Source: Palsa-506 sp963709075 (lineage in GTDB: Bacteria; Actinomycetota; Actinomycetes; Streptosporangiales; Streptosporangiaceae). Taken from it: 64,000 bases of DNA. The stretch covers positions 186,001 to 250,000 of the forward strand of contig CAVPUY010000008.1 in assembly GCA_963709075.1 (NCBI GenBank), written 5' to 3'. Positions 28,435 through 36,321 of the stretch are shown here, piece after piece (positions within the stretch are counted from its first letter, which is position 1; every line of letters starts with the position of its first letter). The translations under genes were made by a program, and so were the position numbers. Under the pieces are notes generated by a model. It had not been told where the DNA came from, made no database searches, and saw only the letters and a program-made list of their open reading frames with translations.

Positions 28435-28507
28435 GCGCTCGTAGCTCAACGGATAGAGCATCTGACTACGGATCAGAAGGTTGGGGGTTCGAGTCCCTCC
28501 GAGCGCG
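28435..28507 (+). tRNA. tRNA-Arg(ACG)
   Basis: The full cloverleaf can be drawn: acceptor arms GCGCTCG (28435-28441) and CGAGCGC (28500-28506); D stem GCTC/GAGC; anticodon stem TCTGA/TCAGA with loop CTACGGA giving anticodon ACG; variable loop AGGTT; T arm GGGGG TTCGAGT CCCTC; discriminator G. CCA is not encoded. It is the only intact copy, and its 3' half is the attachment site for the repeats downstream. A TACACT hexamer 16 bases upstream fits a promoter. Confidence 0.95.
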
Positions 28508-28509
28508 CC
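28466..28509 (+). repeat. att repeat copy 0, inside the intact tRNA-Arg gene
   Basis: A 44-base segment from the anticodon loop (CTACGGATCAG) through the T arm to GCGCGCC just past the tRNA end. It is the reference copy of the direct repeat found again at 29764, 32907, 34159 and 36110. Integration at this segment would leave the tRNA intact on the left, as seen. Confidence 0.93.
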
Positions 28510-28644
28510 GAAGTTTTCCCAGGTCATCGCGCTGCATCCCCGGCATCCGGGTCGTCGTCCTCGTCATCTGGCCGGATTCTGGCCGGATCTGTGATCTCCG
28601 TAGCGCTGTCAAGGCGGTCCGCGTAGCGGTCCATTGACAGTGAT

Positions 28645-28735
28645 CTTCCCCGGCAAGACCTCGGCACCTATCAGGAGGACGGGGAAGAATGCGTCAGCCT
28701 GAGCGAGCTGCCTAGCCGCCGTTTCTTATGAGGCG
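28645..28735 (+). other. Remnant carrying the DLGTYQE motif
   Basis: DNA near 28648-28684 (CCCGGCAAGACCTCGGCACC and on) is almost identical to 31945-31981. In the shared frame it reads DLPRQDLGTYQEDGEE and ends with a TGA at 28733-28735. No start codon or upstream coding context is evident here, so it is likely the 3' end of a degraded small gene, related to the intact small frame at 31902-32024. Confidence 0.45.
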
Positions 28736-29514
28736 AAGAATTCGACCAGGACGGGAGAGAGGGCTTCAGGGCTGACATTGTGGCTCTGGCCTGGCATGGT
28801 GCGCAGCTCGGCGTGCGGTATCGCCCGGGCAAGCGTCCGGGCCGTGTCGCTCATGAAGGGGAAGCTCGCGTCGCCGTACATCACGAGCGTGGGCACTCCG
28901 ACCTGCGCCGCTCGCTGCGCGGGCACTGATGCGTCCGTGCCCAGGATGGCGGTGTGGTCATAGCCCAGCGTCGGCGCGACGGCTTCCATGCCGGGCCAGA
29001 ATGGCGCTTTGCGCATGCCTTCGATCTGGTCGTCGGGCATCCCGGTACATGCCATGAACAGCGCTACCGCGTCCGCGGCGATCAGCGGCTAGCGCTTCCG
29101 TGAGCTGGCTGATGTATTGTCCCCAGGCCCGTCGGGCGACGAGGTCATCGTTGTAGGGAGGCTCGTACATGGCGAGCTTGCTGACCTGCGCGCCGAGCGC
29201 TACCGCCGATTCCATGGCCAGCGACGCTCCCGAGGAGTGGCCGTACAGGCAGGCCGTTCCGCCCGCAGCGTCGATCAGCGCCGCGAGGTCCTCGATCTCC
29301 CGCCCGACCGCGTAGGGGTGGGTGTCCCCGCTGTCTCCCGGCCCCGCCGGTCATAGCAATACACCGTGAAGTGCACCGCCAGGAGCCTGGCCAGCTCCGG
29401 CTTGGAGCCCGACGAGCGGGCTTGCATGGCGCCGTCGACCAGGATCAGGGCCGGTCCGCCGCCCTGCCTGTCGTAGGCGATCAAGGTGGCATCAGCTGAG
29501 CTGACGATGTCCAC
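28726..29514 (-). CDS. Alpha/beta hydrolase (frameshifted)
   Basis: The GTG at 29514 with GGAAGGAG upstream opens VDIVSSADATLIAYDRQGGG, followed by VYCYDRRGRGDS in a second frame. The nucleophile elbow GHSSGASLAMESA lies in the third piece. The C-terminal part (PTLVMYGDASFPFMSD, MPGQSHNVSPEAL) supplies Asp and His of the triad. Frame changes are near 29335 and 29085. About 260 residues when joined, typical of the family; substrate unknown. It is the only gene in the first att-bounded segment. Confidence 0.78.
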
Positions 29515-30007
29515 GGCCAACTCCTTCCGTGTGTTCGCCTCGCCGGATTCGACGCAGCGGCGCGCTGGTTCTAATCGGCCAGGCCCTAGATGTCAACTTC
29601 GGCATGACAGTGGTCGGCCTACCGGGTCGGCCCGGCCATCCGGCTACGCTGGCCGGATGGCCGGACAACGGCGCTCAATGCCGTCGGCCATCGCGTATCG
29701 TCGGAGCTGCATTCCCGCAGGCAGACAGGCATACGAGCCGGTAGCGGGGATGCCCGCAGATCTCTACGGATCAGAAGGTTGGGGGTTCGAGTCCCTCCGA
29801 GCGCGCCACCGAATCCGCAGGTCAGGGTCTTGATCTCACGTGTGAGACGCGTCGCCGGGCGATCGGCTTCGCCGAACCTAGACCCCACGTCCACTCGCCA
29901 GGATTCGGGCTTATCGAGGAAGGCGGAGAGACCAGGAGCCCTCCGAATCTGTGGATGCTAGGGCTTAAAGATCACCTTTGGCGTGGGCGAGACCATTTGG
30001 TCGGGCT
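29515..30007. other. Junction region between first and second att-bounded segments
   Basis: About 490 bases with no convincing gene. It holds the second att copy at 29764-29807. Short open frames here, including a leftward one translating the tRNA copy into TPNLLIRR, are artefacts of the repeat. Confidence 0.6.
29764..29807 (+). repeat. att repeat copy 1 (tRNA-Arg 3' half)
   Basis: Exact 44-base copy of 28466-28509, starting at the anticodon-loop CTACGG and ending GCGCGCC. There is no 5' half of the tRNA, so this is not a functional gene. It is preceded by GCAGATCT, which resembles the base context of the next copy. Confidence 0.92.
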
Positions 30008-30796
30008 TCACGAGTGACGGGGGCGCGGCCCTTGGGCTCCTCCGTCCGTCACCGGCATTTGGGTGACGGGCTCGCCTGGGGCGGGGCGGCGGAACTCTGC
30101 GAGCCAGCGATGCTCGTCTGGCTCCCCGGGAATGACCGTAATCTCGATCCGGGCCGGGCTCAGTCCGTCAGCGCCGAACGCTTCGATCTCGGCGCGCCGC
30201 AGTGGCCAGGGCGGGAGCGTTGTGGGGAGCGTGTTGTCATCGTGAACGGCGGCAATGGCAAGCAGCGTTCCACCGGGTCCGACCAGGCGGCTGACGGTGG
30301 CGATGGCCTGGCGGCGGAGCGGGTCGGGCAGCGCCTGGACGGTGATGATCTCGATGACCAGGTCGTAGGCGCGCCGCCAGGCCTGCGGGTAATTGAGCAA
30401 GTCAGCGGCTACGTAGCGGACGGTGGAACCGGGGAAGCGCTGCCGGGCGAGCCGGATGGCTGTGCCGGAGATGTCGAAGCCGGTGGTGTCGAAGCCAAGG
30501 GCGGCGACGTATTCAGCGTCAGCACCCAGGCCGCAGCCAACCACAACCGCGCGCTGGCCAGCTCCTGAAAGTTCCCGCGCGCTGGCCCAGTGAGCTAGCA
30601 GCGGATGAGGTTGGCGGCGCCTCCAGGGGACTGGCACCTGCCCGCGCGCACCCGCGGCGTACAGACGGTCGAACCAGCCGGTCGCGTCGCCTGCGGCAAG
30701 CGATGCCGATGCCAGGCGGGCCTCCTCTTCCTCTTCTAGGACGCGCTGGGCGGCGTCCGTTGCCTCGTCCTCCGGCTGACGGGGACTGGCGCACAT
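30008..30796 (-). CDS. Class I SAM-dependent methyltransferase, thiopurine-type-like
   Basis: A 262-residue protein. The N-terminal WFDRLYAAGARGQVPVPW segment resembles TPMT/Tellurite-type methyltransferases. Motif I is VVVGCGLGADAEYVAALGF, the acidic residue follows in TGFDISGTAI, and motif IV is AYDLVIEIITVQAL. The substrate is not predictable. It is cargo of the second att-bounded segment and is read leftward like the flavin oxidoreductase next to it. Confidence 0.82.
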   Translation of the reverse strand: MCASPRQPEDEATDAAQRVLEEEEEARLASASLAAGDATGWFDRLYAAGARGQVPVPWRRRQPHPLLAHWASARELSGAGQRAVVVGCGLGADAEYVAALGFDTTGFDISGTAIRLARQRFPGSTVRYVAADLLNYPQAWRRAYDLVIEIITVQALPDPLRRQAIATVSRLVGPGGTLLAIAAVHDDNTLPTTLPPWPLRRAEIEAFGADGLSPARIEITVIPGEPDEHRWLAEFRRPAPGEPVTQMPVTDGGAQGPRPRHS

Positions 30797-30892
30797 GGCT
30801 GCCCTCCGTTGAGAAGCTGGGCGAATCCGCTGCTCGCGGTGCTGCTATTGGTCGTGCCCGCGCGCGGGTTTGATGGCTGGCTCATCCGTAAG

Positions 30893-31645
30893 TCAAAGCC
30901 CGGGGCCCGCGTCGATTACCTCGCGCACCTCAGGCTTGGTGGGTTGCATGCCGAAATCAGTGACGATCCAGGTCGCACCTGCCCGCGCCCATGGATCCGG
31001 GTCGTCGCCCGGCGCGATGTCCACGACCACATCGAACGGATCACCTGCCGGGCGCGATTCGCGGATCTCGCCAGTCAGCTCAGCTAGCGCCTCAGGGCCT
31101 GGCAGGCCGATGGGGAACACGCCGTCCCACCGCAGCGCCCGTCGTACCGGCCGCCGGTGCGGCCACACCCCAGCCACCCACACGGGGATCCTAGGCTGCT
31201 GCACCGGGACTGGCTGGAAATCCCCGGCCCAGTACCTGACCAGATCATCGAGACCTTGATCGAGCAGCCGAGCCCGCTCGCGTGGATCGGCGACCTCCCC
31301 GAACGGCTCAAGTTCGCCGTTTCGCGCACCGCCGAGGCCAACTCCGAGGGTGAGGCGGCCCGAACTCAGCAGATCCAGGGTGACTGTCTCCCTGGCTACC
31401 TTATGCACGCGCCGCCGCGCTAGCGGGGTGATCAGCGGCCCGATCCGCAGGCTGCTCGTGGCGCACGCCACCGCCGCGAGTGCCACCCACGGATCGGCCA
31501 CGGCCCGCACCGGCGCGCGGTACACGATGTGGTCCCAGACAAAGAAGCCGTCCCAGCCCCGCTCCTCCGCAGCGACCGCGAGCTCAGCCAGGACCCGTGG
31601 GTCGGCCAGCTCGCCAAACGGTGCCACATAGATTGCGCGCCTCAC
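30893..31645 (-). CDS. LLM-class flavin-dependent oxidoreductase
   Basis: A 250-residue TIM-barrel luciferase-like protein. Conserved stretches are LAVAAEERGWDGFFVWDHI, ATSSLRIGPLITPLARRR, HKVARETVTLDLLSSGRLTLGVGLG, and PIWVAG-type text (RIPVWVAGVWPHRRPVRRALRWDGVFPI). Members use FMNH2 or F420. It is slightly short for the family but looks complete. Probably co-transcribed with the methyltransferase 97 bases downstream. Confidence 0.85.
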   Translation of the reverse strand: MRRAIYVAPFGELADPRVLAELAVAAEERGWDGFFVWDHIVYRAPVRAVADPWVALAAVACATSSLRIGPLITPLARRRVHKVARETVTLDLLSSGRLTLGVGLGGARNGELEPFGEVADPRERARLLDQGLDDLVRYWAGDFQPVPVQQPRIPVWVAGVWPHRRPVRRALRWDGVFPIGLPGPEALAELTGEIRESRPAGDPFDVVVDIAPGDDPDPWARAGATWIVTDFGMQPTKPEVREVIDAGPGL

Positions 31646-31901
31646 GCGCCTGAGTGTATGGCCGTCAGCAGGTCAACGTCTGGCCCGCGGGTACCGGCCA
31701 CTGACCGGCTACGCCAGCACACACCAGCACCGCGCCCGTGCCGGGAAGGCCGGGCGTAACCTCGGGCGGTCCGGGAGGAGGCGGCCCCGGCTCAGGCGCA
31801 GGCGAGGAGTGCGCGCGAATCGTGCAGTGAGTCGATCTGCGCGAGAGCGACAATAGGGCAGCCGGGCGCGCGCCTCCGCTAGCCGAGAGGGGCGGGGTCG
31901 C

Positions 31902-32024
31902 GTGCTCCGCACGGCACTGCGCGCCGCCCTTGACCGCGAACTTTCCCGGCAAGACCTCGGCACCTATCAGGAGAACGGGGAGCCTGACGTCCGGGCGGCG
32001 AGGGCCAGGCGGAAGCAGCGGTGA
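31902..32024 (+). CDS. Small 40-residue protein with DLGTYQE motif
   Basis: GTG at 31902 with GAGAGGGG 9 bases upstream opens a short frame rich in Arg and Ala (LRTALRAALDRELSRQDLG, then TYQENGEPDVRAARARR) ending in TGA at 32024. Near-identical DNA occurs at 28648 and a more diverged copy at about 34818, always inside att-bounded segments. I do not recognise the family. A tiny DNA- or RNA-binding accessory protein of the integrative element is possible, but this is inference. Confidence 0.4.
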   Translation: MLRTALRAALDRELSRQDLGTYQENGEPDVRAARARRKQR

Positions 32025-32076
32025 GCTCCTCCGTGCGGGCCACGGCGCCGATCCGTCACCTTCCCGCTAATCACAT

Positions 32077-32618
32077 TTAGTTCGTAGGCAGGTATGCGAA
32101 ACAGACCAGATTAGGCTTGTTGAGGTAGAAATTAGAGCCGTTGACATATCCATCTACCGGCCCGAGATAGCCTTTCCAGTGCGAGTTATAATATGCACTA
32201 TAGCCCGTTGTGCAGAGATTACTCCGGTCCCTGAATATGGTGCCCCATCCCGCAGCTGTATGAGTATTGCACACGACGAGACCAGCGGTCGCATTGCCGG
32301 ATACATTGCCTTCGTCACCGATACAATCACCATTGTATCGGCCGCCGCCGACGAATACGATCTGGTAATTGCCATTCCCAACGGGAAATACCTGGAAGCG
32401 GTTATTTTGAATATTTGGGTCGCTAGTTGTCTCCACCTTCACATACGGGCCACCGCCCCATGCGTTCAGACACCCGGTATGGGAAGAACGCAGTATTGAT
32501 AGGGGGGCGGAGTTGCTGCCGATGCTTCCGTTGTTCCGGTTGCCAGGACTGCGCCAATAGGCAGGAGAATCGCGCCTACCATTGCGCCGATTCGGTAAAG
32601 CCTACGCATTTTCTTCAC
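32077..32618 (-). CDS. Small secreted protein of low GC (one frameshift)
   Basis: GTG at 32618 with AAGGAG 6 bases upstream opens a classical signal peptide (KKMRRLYRIGAMVGAILL, then PIGAVLATGTTEASA). After a one-base slip near 32480 the mature part continues (LNAWGGGPYVKVETTSDPN, FQVFPVGNGNYQIVFVGGG, CIGDEGNVSGNA, WKGYLGPVDGYVNG). It is rich in Asn, Gly and Tyr with about six cysteines or single Cys positions. Base composition is visibly nearer 50 percent GC than the neighbours, a sign of recent transfer. About 165 residues; no enzyme motif recognised; probably a folded extracellular domain. Confidence 0.7.
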
Positions 32619-33252
32619 CGTGTTCTCCTTCTGGATGCCTGTTCACCGCGGCGATACTTCAAGACTGGGCCTCCGTGGCGGATCTGGCAAGGAAATCCAA
32701 CCGGCAATCTGACCGATTCGGTGCCCTGGCGGCTTGTTGTCATTCGCTGCTTGACGCCTGCCGCTGGGATGTCCTGGGCAGCCGGGCAGGTTGGCGGGAT
32801 TATGGCCGCACAGCGTCGCGCAGGAGCGCCTCTCACTGCGCATCGATGAGCAAGGCTTTGCCAGTTCAGACGGCATTGAGCTGATGCCGAGCGCCCATGC
32901 AGATCACTACGGATCAGAAGGTTGGGGGGTTCGAGTCCCTCCGAGCGCGCCCAGGTCAAAGGCCGGTTCCAGGCTCGGGACCGGCCTCTTGCATGCCCCG
33001 TACAGCAGCGAAGTACACCCATGGGGGCCTTTTCTGTCCAGGGGCAGGCTCTTGGTCAGTTCCTTGTCCCAGGGCAGCTAAGGCCCGTTGGCGGAGTGAC
33101 CCAGCTAGGCGCGGTCTTTCTGCCTGCAAGATCAGCGTGCCATTCGCCTTAGTAGCCGCGGTACGCCACGATCACTGGCGGGGAGCACCAGCCCGGCTCA
33201 AGCTGCATGACTCGGACGATCCCGGCGATTTGCGAGCAGGTGCTTTATACCC
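32619..33252. other. Gene-poor region around att copy 2, with a hairpin
   Basis: About 630 bases without a gene I can support. It contains att copy 2 (32907-32951) and, directly after it, an 11-base-pair hairpin (32960-32970 with 32977-32987, one G-U pair), probably a terminator carried with the attachment site. The rest shows no coding-like pattern. Confidence 0.6.
32907..32951 (+). repeat. att repeat copy 2 (one-base insertion)
   Basis: The same tRNA-Arg 3' segment as at 28466, but 45 bases long because the G-run before TTCGAG has six G instead of five. The preceding GCAGATCA matches the context of copy 1 (GCAGATCT). Not a functional tRNA. Confidence 0.92.
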
Positions 33253-33747
33253 TCAGCCGGCCCAGTGCCCTATGGGAGCGATGACGTGGCCGCTGCCGGG
33301 GGCGTTGCACCACCACACGGCTTGGCCGTCGAATTCGCGTGGGTGGCCGCCGAGAGTGTGATCCGGGCACACGGGCCACACGGTCATGAGCGAACCCATG
33401 ATCGCGTCTTGTACGTCGTCGGCGACTGCTAGGAGCGCGCTTAGCCGGTCTCGTCCCTGACTGGGCGCGATGCCGCCTGTGTAGCTGAAGGAGCCGCGGA
33501 AGTTGGCGAACGCGTTCCGGAGGTAACTGCCCGGGGCCTCCACGAAGGTCACGCGAACCGGCCCAGCCATGCCCGTTGCCTGCATGTCCGCCTTGACCGC
33601 CTCCAGTGCATGCTCAAGCTCAGCCAGCAGCAGGGGCTCTGCATCGAAACCCGGCTCGAACTCTGACTCTTCCAGCACCCGTCCGGCCAGATCAGCCAGC
33701 CGGACAGGATCAGTTCCGGCCACGCTCTGCTCAGCCAACTCATGCAC
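33253..33747 (-). CDS. Hypothetical protein
   Basis: A 164-residue predicted soluble protein. The N-terminal half is helical and acidic (LADLAGRVLEESEFEPGFD, LLLAELEHALEAVKADM). The C-terminal quarter has CPDHTLGGHPREFDGQAVWWC and a final GHVIAPIGHW, with paired Cys and His that could bind a metal. I do not recognise the family. It is the sole cargo of the third att-bounded segment together with the small frame upstream. Confidence 0.55.
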   Translation of the reverse strand: MHELAEQSVAGTDPVRLADLAGRVLEESEFEPGFDAEPLLLAELEHALEAVKADMQATGMAGPVRVTFVEAPGSYLRNAFANFRGSFSYTGGIAPSQGRDRLSALLAVADDVQDAIMGSLMTVWPVCPDHTLGGHPREFDGQAVWWCNAPGSGHVIAPIGHWAG

Positions 33748-33774
33748 GGCCGGGCTGAAGCGGTCCCCAGTCCA

Positions 33775-33969
33775 TCAGGAAGCAGGCCAGATCGAACGTA
33801 GCCTCCGTTCCAGGGCGTCATCCCGGAGACCGGTGTACACCCGGGTGGCCGACTGATTGAACGTTGTCATCAAGCTCGCCTGGGAAGGGGTGACCGGCGT
33901 GCTGCGGTAGACTTGGGAGTGACCGGCACTGGCAGGGGCATTCCCGCCCGGTAGCGGCGAATCAGTCAT
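33775..33969 (-). CDS. Possible small protein upstream of the hypothetical gene
   Basis: A 64-residue frame ending RVYTGLRDDALERRLRSIW, 28 bases before the 33253-33747 gene and in the same direction. Only the last 30 residues look protein-like. It may be a separate small gene or, with a frame change, the N-terminus of the downstream protein. Confidence 0.3.
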   Translation of the reverse strand: MTDSPLPGGNAPASAGHSQVYRSTPVTPSQASLMTTFNQSATRVYTGLRDDALERRLRSIWPAS

Positions 33970-34158
33970 GACACCATGATGGCCCGCGCAGCCTGTGGTC
34001 TCGGCGCAGGATCGGCGCGCAAGCCAGCCTCGGACTTCTCACAACCGTCTCACGAACTGGGGGGATGGTGCCGGACTCACGCGTCCTTGCTGGACGCGCG
34101 GCGGACCCTGACCTGCGGATACGGACTCTGGCGTACTGGCTGGACGCCCTGTACTGAT

Positions 34159-34202
34159 CTACGGATTAGAAGGTTGGGGGTTCGAGTCCCTCCGAGCGCG
34201 CC
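34159..34202 (+). repeat. att repeat copy 3 (one substitution)
   Basis: A 44-base copy of the tRNA-Arg 3' segment with a single C-to-T change in the anticodon stem (GGATTAG). It lies immediately beside the integrase fragment, the classic geometry for a tyrosine-recombinase att site. The right flank (CCAGTTCAGAGG) resembles that of copy 2. Confidence 0.92.
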
Positions 34203-34206
34203 CAGT

Positions 34207-34644
34207 TCAGAGGCCCCTACCCCTCCGGGGAGGGGTCTTTTTCGTGCCCGTGGGAGCCACGCTGGGAGCCACGGCGCCCGGTTTGGGGCCGAACAGTGCC
34301 TCGCTCATGGACGCGGCGACGGCCCGGCGGTCCCCTTCCACCAGGTGCCCGTAGACGTCTCTCGTGATCGTGATGCTGGCGTGGCCCAAGATCCCCGACA
34401 CGACATGCAGCGGTGTGCCCTGGGCGAGCATCAGCGAGGCGCCGGAGTGCCGTAGCTCGTGCGGGTGCCAGCGGCCGAGCCCGGCCCTTCTGCACAGCTT
34501 GGCGAAGCCGCGGGAGAAGTTCTCAGGGTCGAGCGGTGCCCCGGTCTCGCTGGCGAAGATCAAGGCGGCGCCGCTACGCGGCACCGCGGCGCGCCCGCCA
34601 CCGGGCTCTGCGTTGGGACGCCCGCCCGGCACGGGCGCGCCCAC
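34207..34644 (-). pseudogene. Tyrosine integrase, C-terminal catalytic fragment
   Basis: The last 110 residues of a phage-type tyrosine recombinase survive: ASETGAPLDPENFSRGF, then HPHELRHSGASLMLAQG with catalytic Arg and His, the GHASITIT helix with the second His, and the nucleophile Tyr in TRDVYGHL. The arm-binding and core-binding domains and the first catalytic Arg are missing, since upstream translation becomes Gly/Pro/Arg noise. The fragment ends 5 bases from att copy 3. Full-length relatives are about 380-420 residues and target tRNA genes in actinomycete integrative elements. Inactive as it stands. Confidence 0.85.
34213..34242 (+). terminator. Rho-independent terminator beside att copy 3
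   Basis: A GC-rich hairpin (ACCCCT at 34219-34224 with AGGGGT at 34231-34236) is followed on the + strand by CTTTTTC. The T-tract direction means it stops transcripts arriving from the tRNA side. It overlaps the 3' end of the integrase fragment. Confidence 0.7.
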
Positions 34645-34877
34645 CGCGAGGCTGCCGCTGATCAGGTCGGCATTTCACCGGCAACGCTAGCAGCGCGGGC
34701 CCATTTTCCTCGGCTCCCATTGTCCGGCTCGCGGCCACCGCGTCTAGGGCGGCCCTGCGGGCCGTCGCTTCGCAATGGCTTCGCCACCCTAGACTCGCTG
34801 TCCGCTCACCTGGGTTCGGCGCCTATCAGGAAATGGGGCAGGTTAGGAGACGGCACGATTGCCGACCTCAAGGAAAC

Positions 34878-35780
34878 ATGTGGATCATGGCTAACCAGCA
34901 TTTCGGGAACCTCGGTGACGTCTGGAAGCATGCCGTGCTGGTCGAGGTGCTGGAGCGCGAGCCTCCAGGCTGGTATGCGGAGACTCACGCGGGCTCGGGC
35001 GCGTACACAGTCGTGGACGATGGGGAGCGAGAATTTGGCGTCCTACGCTTCCTGGAGGTCGCTCCGCGCTTCGCCGCGCTAGCCCGGTCCCGGTACCGCG
35101 CAATCGCCGCTTCCTACGTGGAGCGCGACCCGGGCCTGTATCCGGGCTCTGCGTTGCTGGCGATGACCGTGCTCGGCGATGCCAGCTCGTACCTATTGTG
35201 TGATCTTGACCAGGAGAGCATGACCGACCTCCGCCGCTGGTCACGCGAACTTGGCCTGCACCGCTGCGAGGTGGCTGAGGCCGATGGTATGACGGCCGTG
35301 GCCACATGCCTTGACAGCGCATCTCACAAGCCCAGGCTGGTGCACATCGACCCATTCGATCCAGATGCCCGCGGGCCGAGCGGGTACTCGGCGTTCCAGC
35401 TCGCCGCCCGCGTCGCCGACAGCGGAGCCCGGCTCGTGTACTGGTATGGCTACGACGAGCCTGGTGCGCAACACAGAGCCCACAAGCAGCTTGCCGCTCT
35501 GACGAGGGCACCGCTGTGGTGTGGCGAGGTGATGCTGACCGGCACCAGCGATGCCCTGCGTGATCTTGGCCGTACCACGACACCATGCACATTCGGCATC
35601 ATCCTGGCCAACGTGCAGGCGGCCACGGCCAGTGCCTGCGCAGCACTGGGCAACGCTCTTTCGGCCGCATACGCCGACGCCATACTTCCGGATGGACGCC
35701 CGGCAAGTCTCGCGTTCACAAGCAGCACAAGCAGCACGCGATATGCACGGGATGACAGCCTGCCGGAGCAGCAAGGATGA
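34878..35780 (+). CDS. RlmJ-like 23S rRNA (adenine-N6) methyltransferase family protein
   Basis: A 300-residue protein. The start ATG 34878 has AAGGAAA just upstream. Matches to the RlmJ family are QHFGNLGDVWKHAVLVEVL, YAETHAGSGAY, YPGSALLAM, LCDLDQESM and the catalytic-loop-like VHIDPFDP (family DPPYE/DPPFE). The last position pair differs from canonical RlmJ, so substrate may differ. In E. coli RlmJ modifies A2030 of 23S rRNA. It is cargo of the fourth att-bounded segment, preceded at about 34818 by a degraded DLGTYQE-like motif. Confidence 0.75.
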   Translation: MWIMANQHFGNLGDVWKHAVLVEVLEREPPGWYAETHAGSGAYTVVDDGEREFGVLRFLEVAPRFAALARSRYRAIAASYVERDPGLYPGSALLAMTVLGDASSYLLCDLDQESMTDLRRWSRELGLHRCEVAEADGMTAVATCLDSASHKPRLVHIDPFDPDARGPSGYSAFQLAARVADSGARLVYWYGYDEPGAQHRAHKQLAALTRAPLWCGEVMLTGTSDALRDLGRTTTPCTFGIILANVQAATASACAALGNALSAAYADAILPDGRPASLAFTSSTSSTRYARDDSLPEQQG

Positions 35781-36109
35781 GTCGTTCACCCAGTTCAAGC
35801 GACATCCGGCGCAGCAGGCCTGCTTGGTCTTGAAACCGCCGCCATCGAGCCTGGCCAGCGTACAGCGGCAAAGTACAGCAACACGCCCTCACGGCGGCTA
35901 CCAGTCACTGCCATGCACATCCGCTCCGACATGGGGCGAGAGTCGTCCGCCCAGGACCGCCGCTAGTTCGGGACGAAGAGGCACTGGGAGCCAACCTGGG
36001 AGCCACCCGGGCGAACGACTTCCCGGCCAGGCGGACGAGTGCGGACAAGCGGCTGGCGATCATGCCAGGTTGTGAACCGATCCGACGATGCTGAACGCGG
36101 TACAGGTAA
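35781..36109. other. Remnant-rich spacer with a second integrase-tail trace
   Basis: About 330 bases before att copy 4 without an intact gene. On the minus strand near 35960-36010 the text VAPRLAPSA mirrors the VAPSVAPTG tail of the integrase fragment at 34207, and the DNA shares the GGGAGCCA...GGGAGCCA pattern. This suggests the 3' end of a second, deleted integrase. Confidence 0.45.
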
Positions 36110-36153
36110 CTACGGATCAGAAGGTTGGGGGTTCGAGTCCCTCCGAGCGCGCC
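36110..36153 (+). repeat. att repeat copy 4, right end of the array
   Basis: Exact 44-base copy of the tRNA-Arg 3' segment. No further copy is seen to its right, so it marks the outer (attR-like) end of the tandem array; sequence beyond is probably older chromosome. Confidence 0.92.
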
Positions 36154-36321
36154 ATGTGATGTCGCGAGACATCGAGGACACCCCGAACCCTTATCTGGAC
36201 ATGGCGCAGGTCGTGCAGGCGGCGTACGGCAAGGCTGTGTGCGTAGGCGTTCACGGAGAGTAGTGCATGGCCCCCCTGATCGGCTCATTACAGTTCGCCA
36301 CCTGGGCATAGGGTCGGCGGC

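Larger units (their letters stand above)
28466..36153. mobile_element. Tandem integrative-element array at tRNA-Arg
   Basis: Five direct copies of the 44-bp tRNA 3' segment bound four segments: 28510-29807 (1.3 kb, alpha/beta hydrolase), 29808-32951 (3.1 kb, methyltransferase, luciferase-like oxidoreductase, secreted protein), 32952-34202 (1.25 kb, unknown protein), and 34203-36153 (1.95 kb, integrase fragment and RlmJ-like methyltransferase). The bases left of several copies also resemble each other (GCAGATC near 29757 and 32900), suggesting related attP arms. Only the last segment keeps recombinase coding sequence. I infer successive insertions followed by loss of integrase genes, or small elements mobilised in trans. 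Confidence 0.8.

Noticed and set aside
28273..28527. Leftward frame translating to GTRTPNLLIRS over the tRNA
   Set aside because: This is the well-known false protein from the antisense strand of a tRNA gene; the same artefact appears at the att copies near 29770, 32930 and 36130.
28466..36153. Regular repeats as a CRISPR array
   Set aside because: Copies are 44 bp but 1.2-3.1 kb apart, with genes between them, and equal the 3' half of a tRNA; no cas gene or short spacers.
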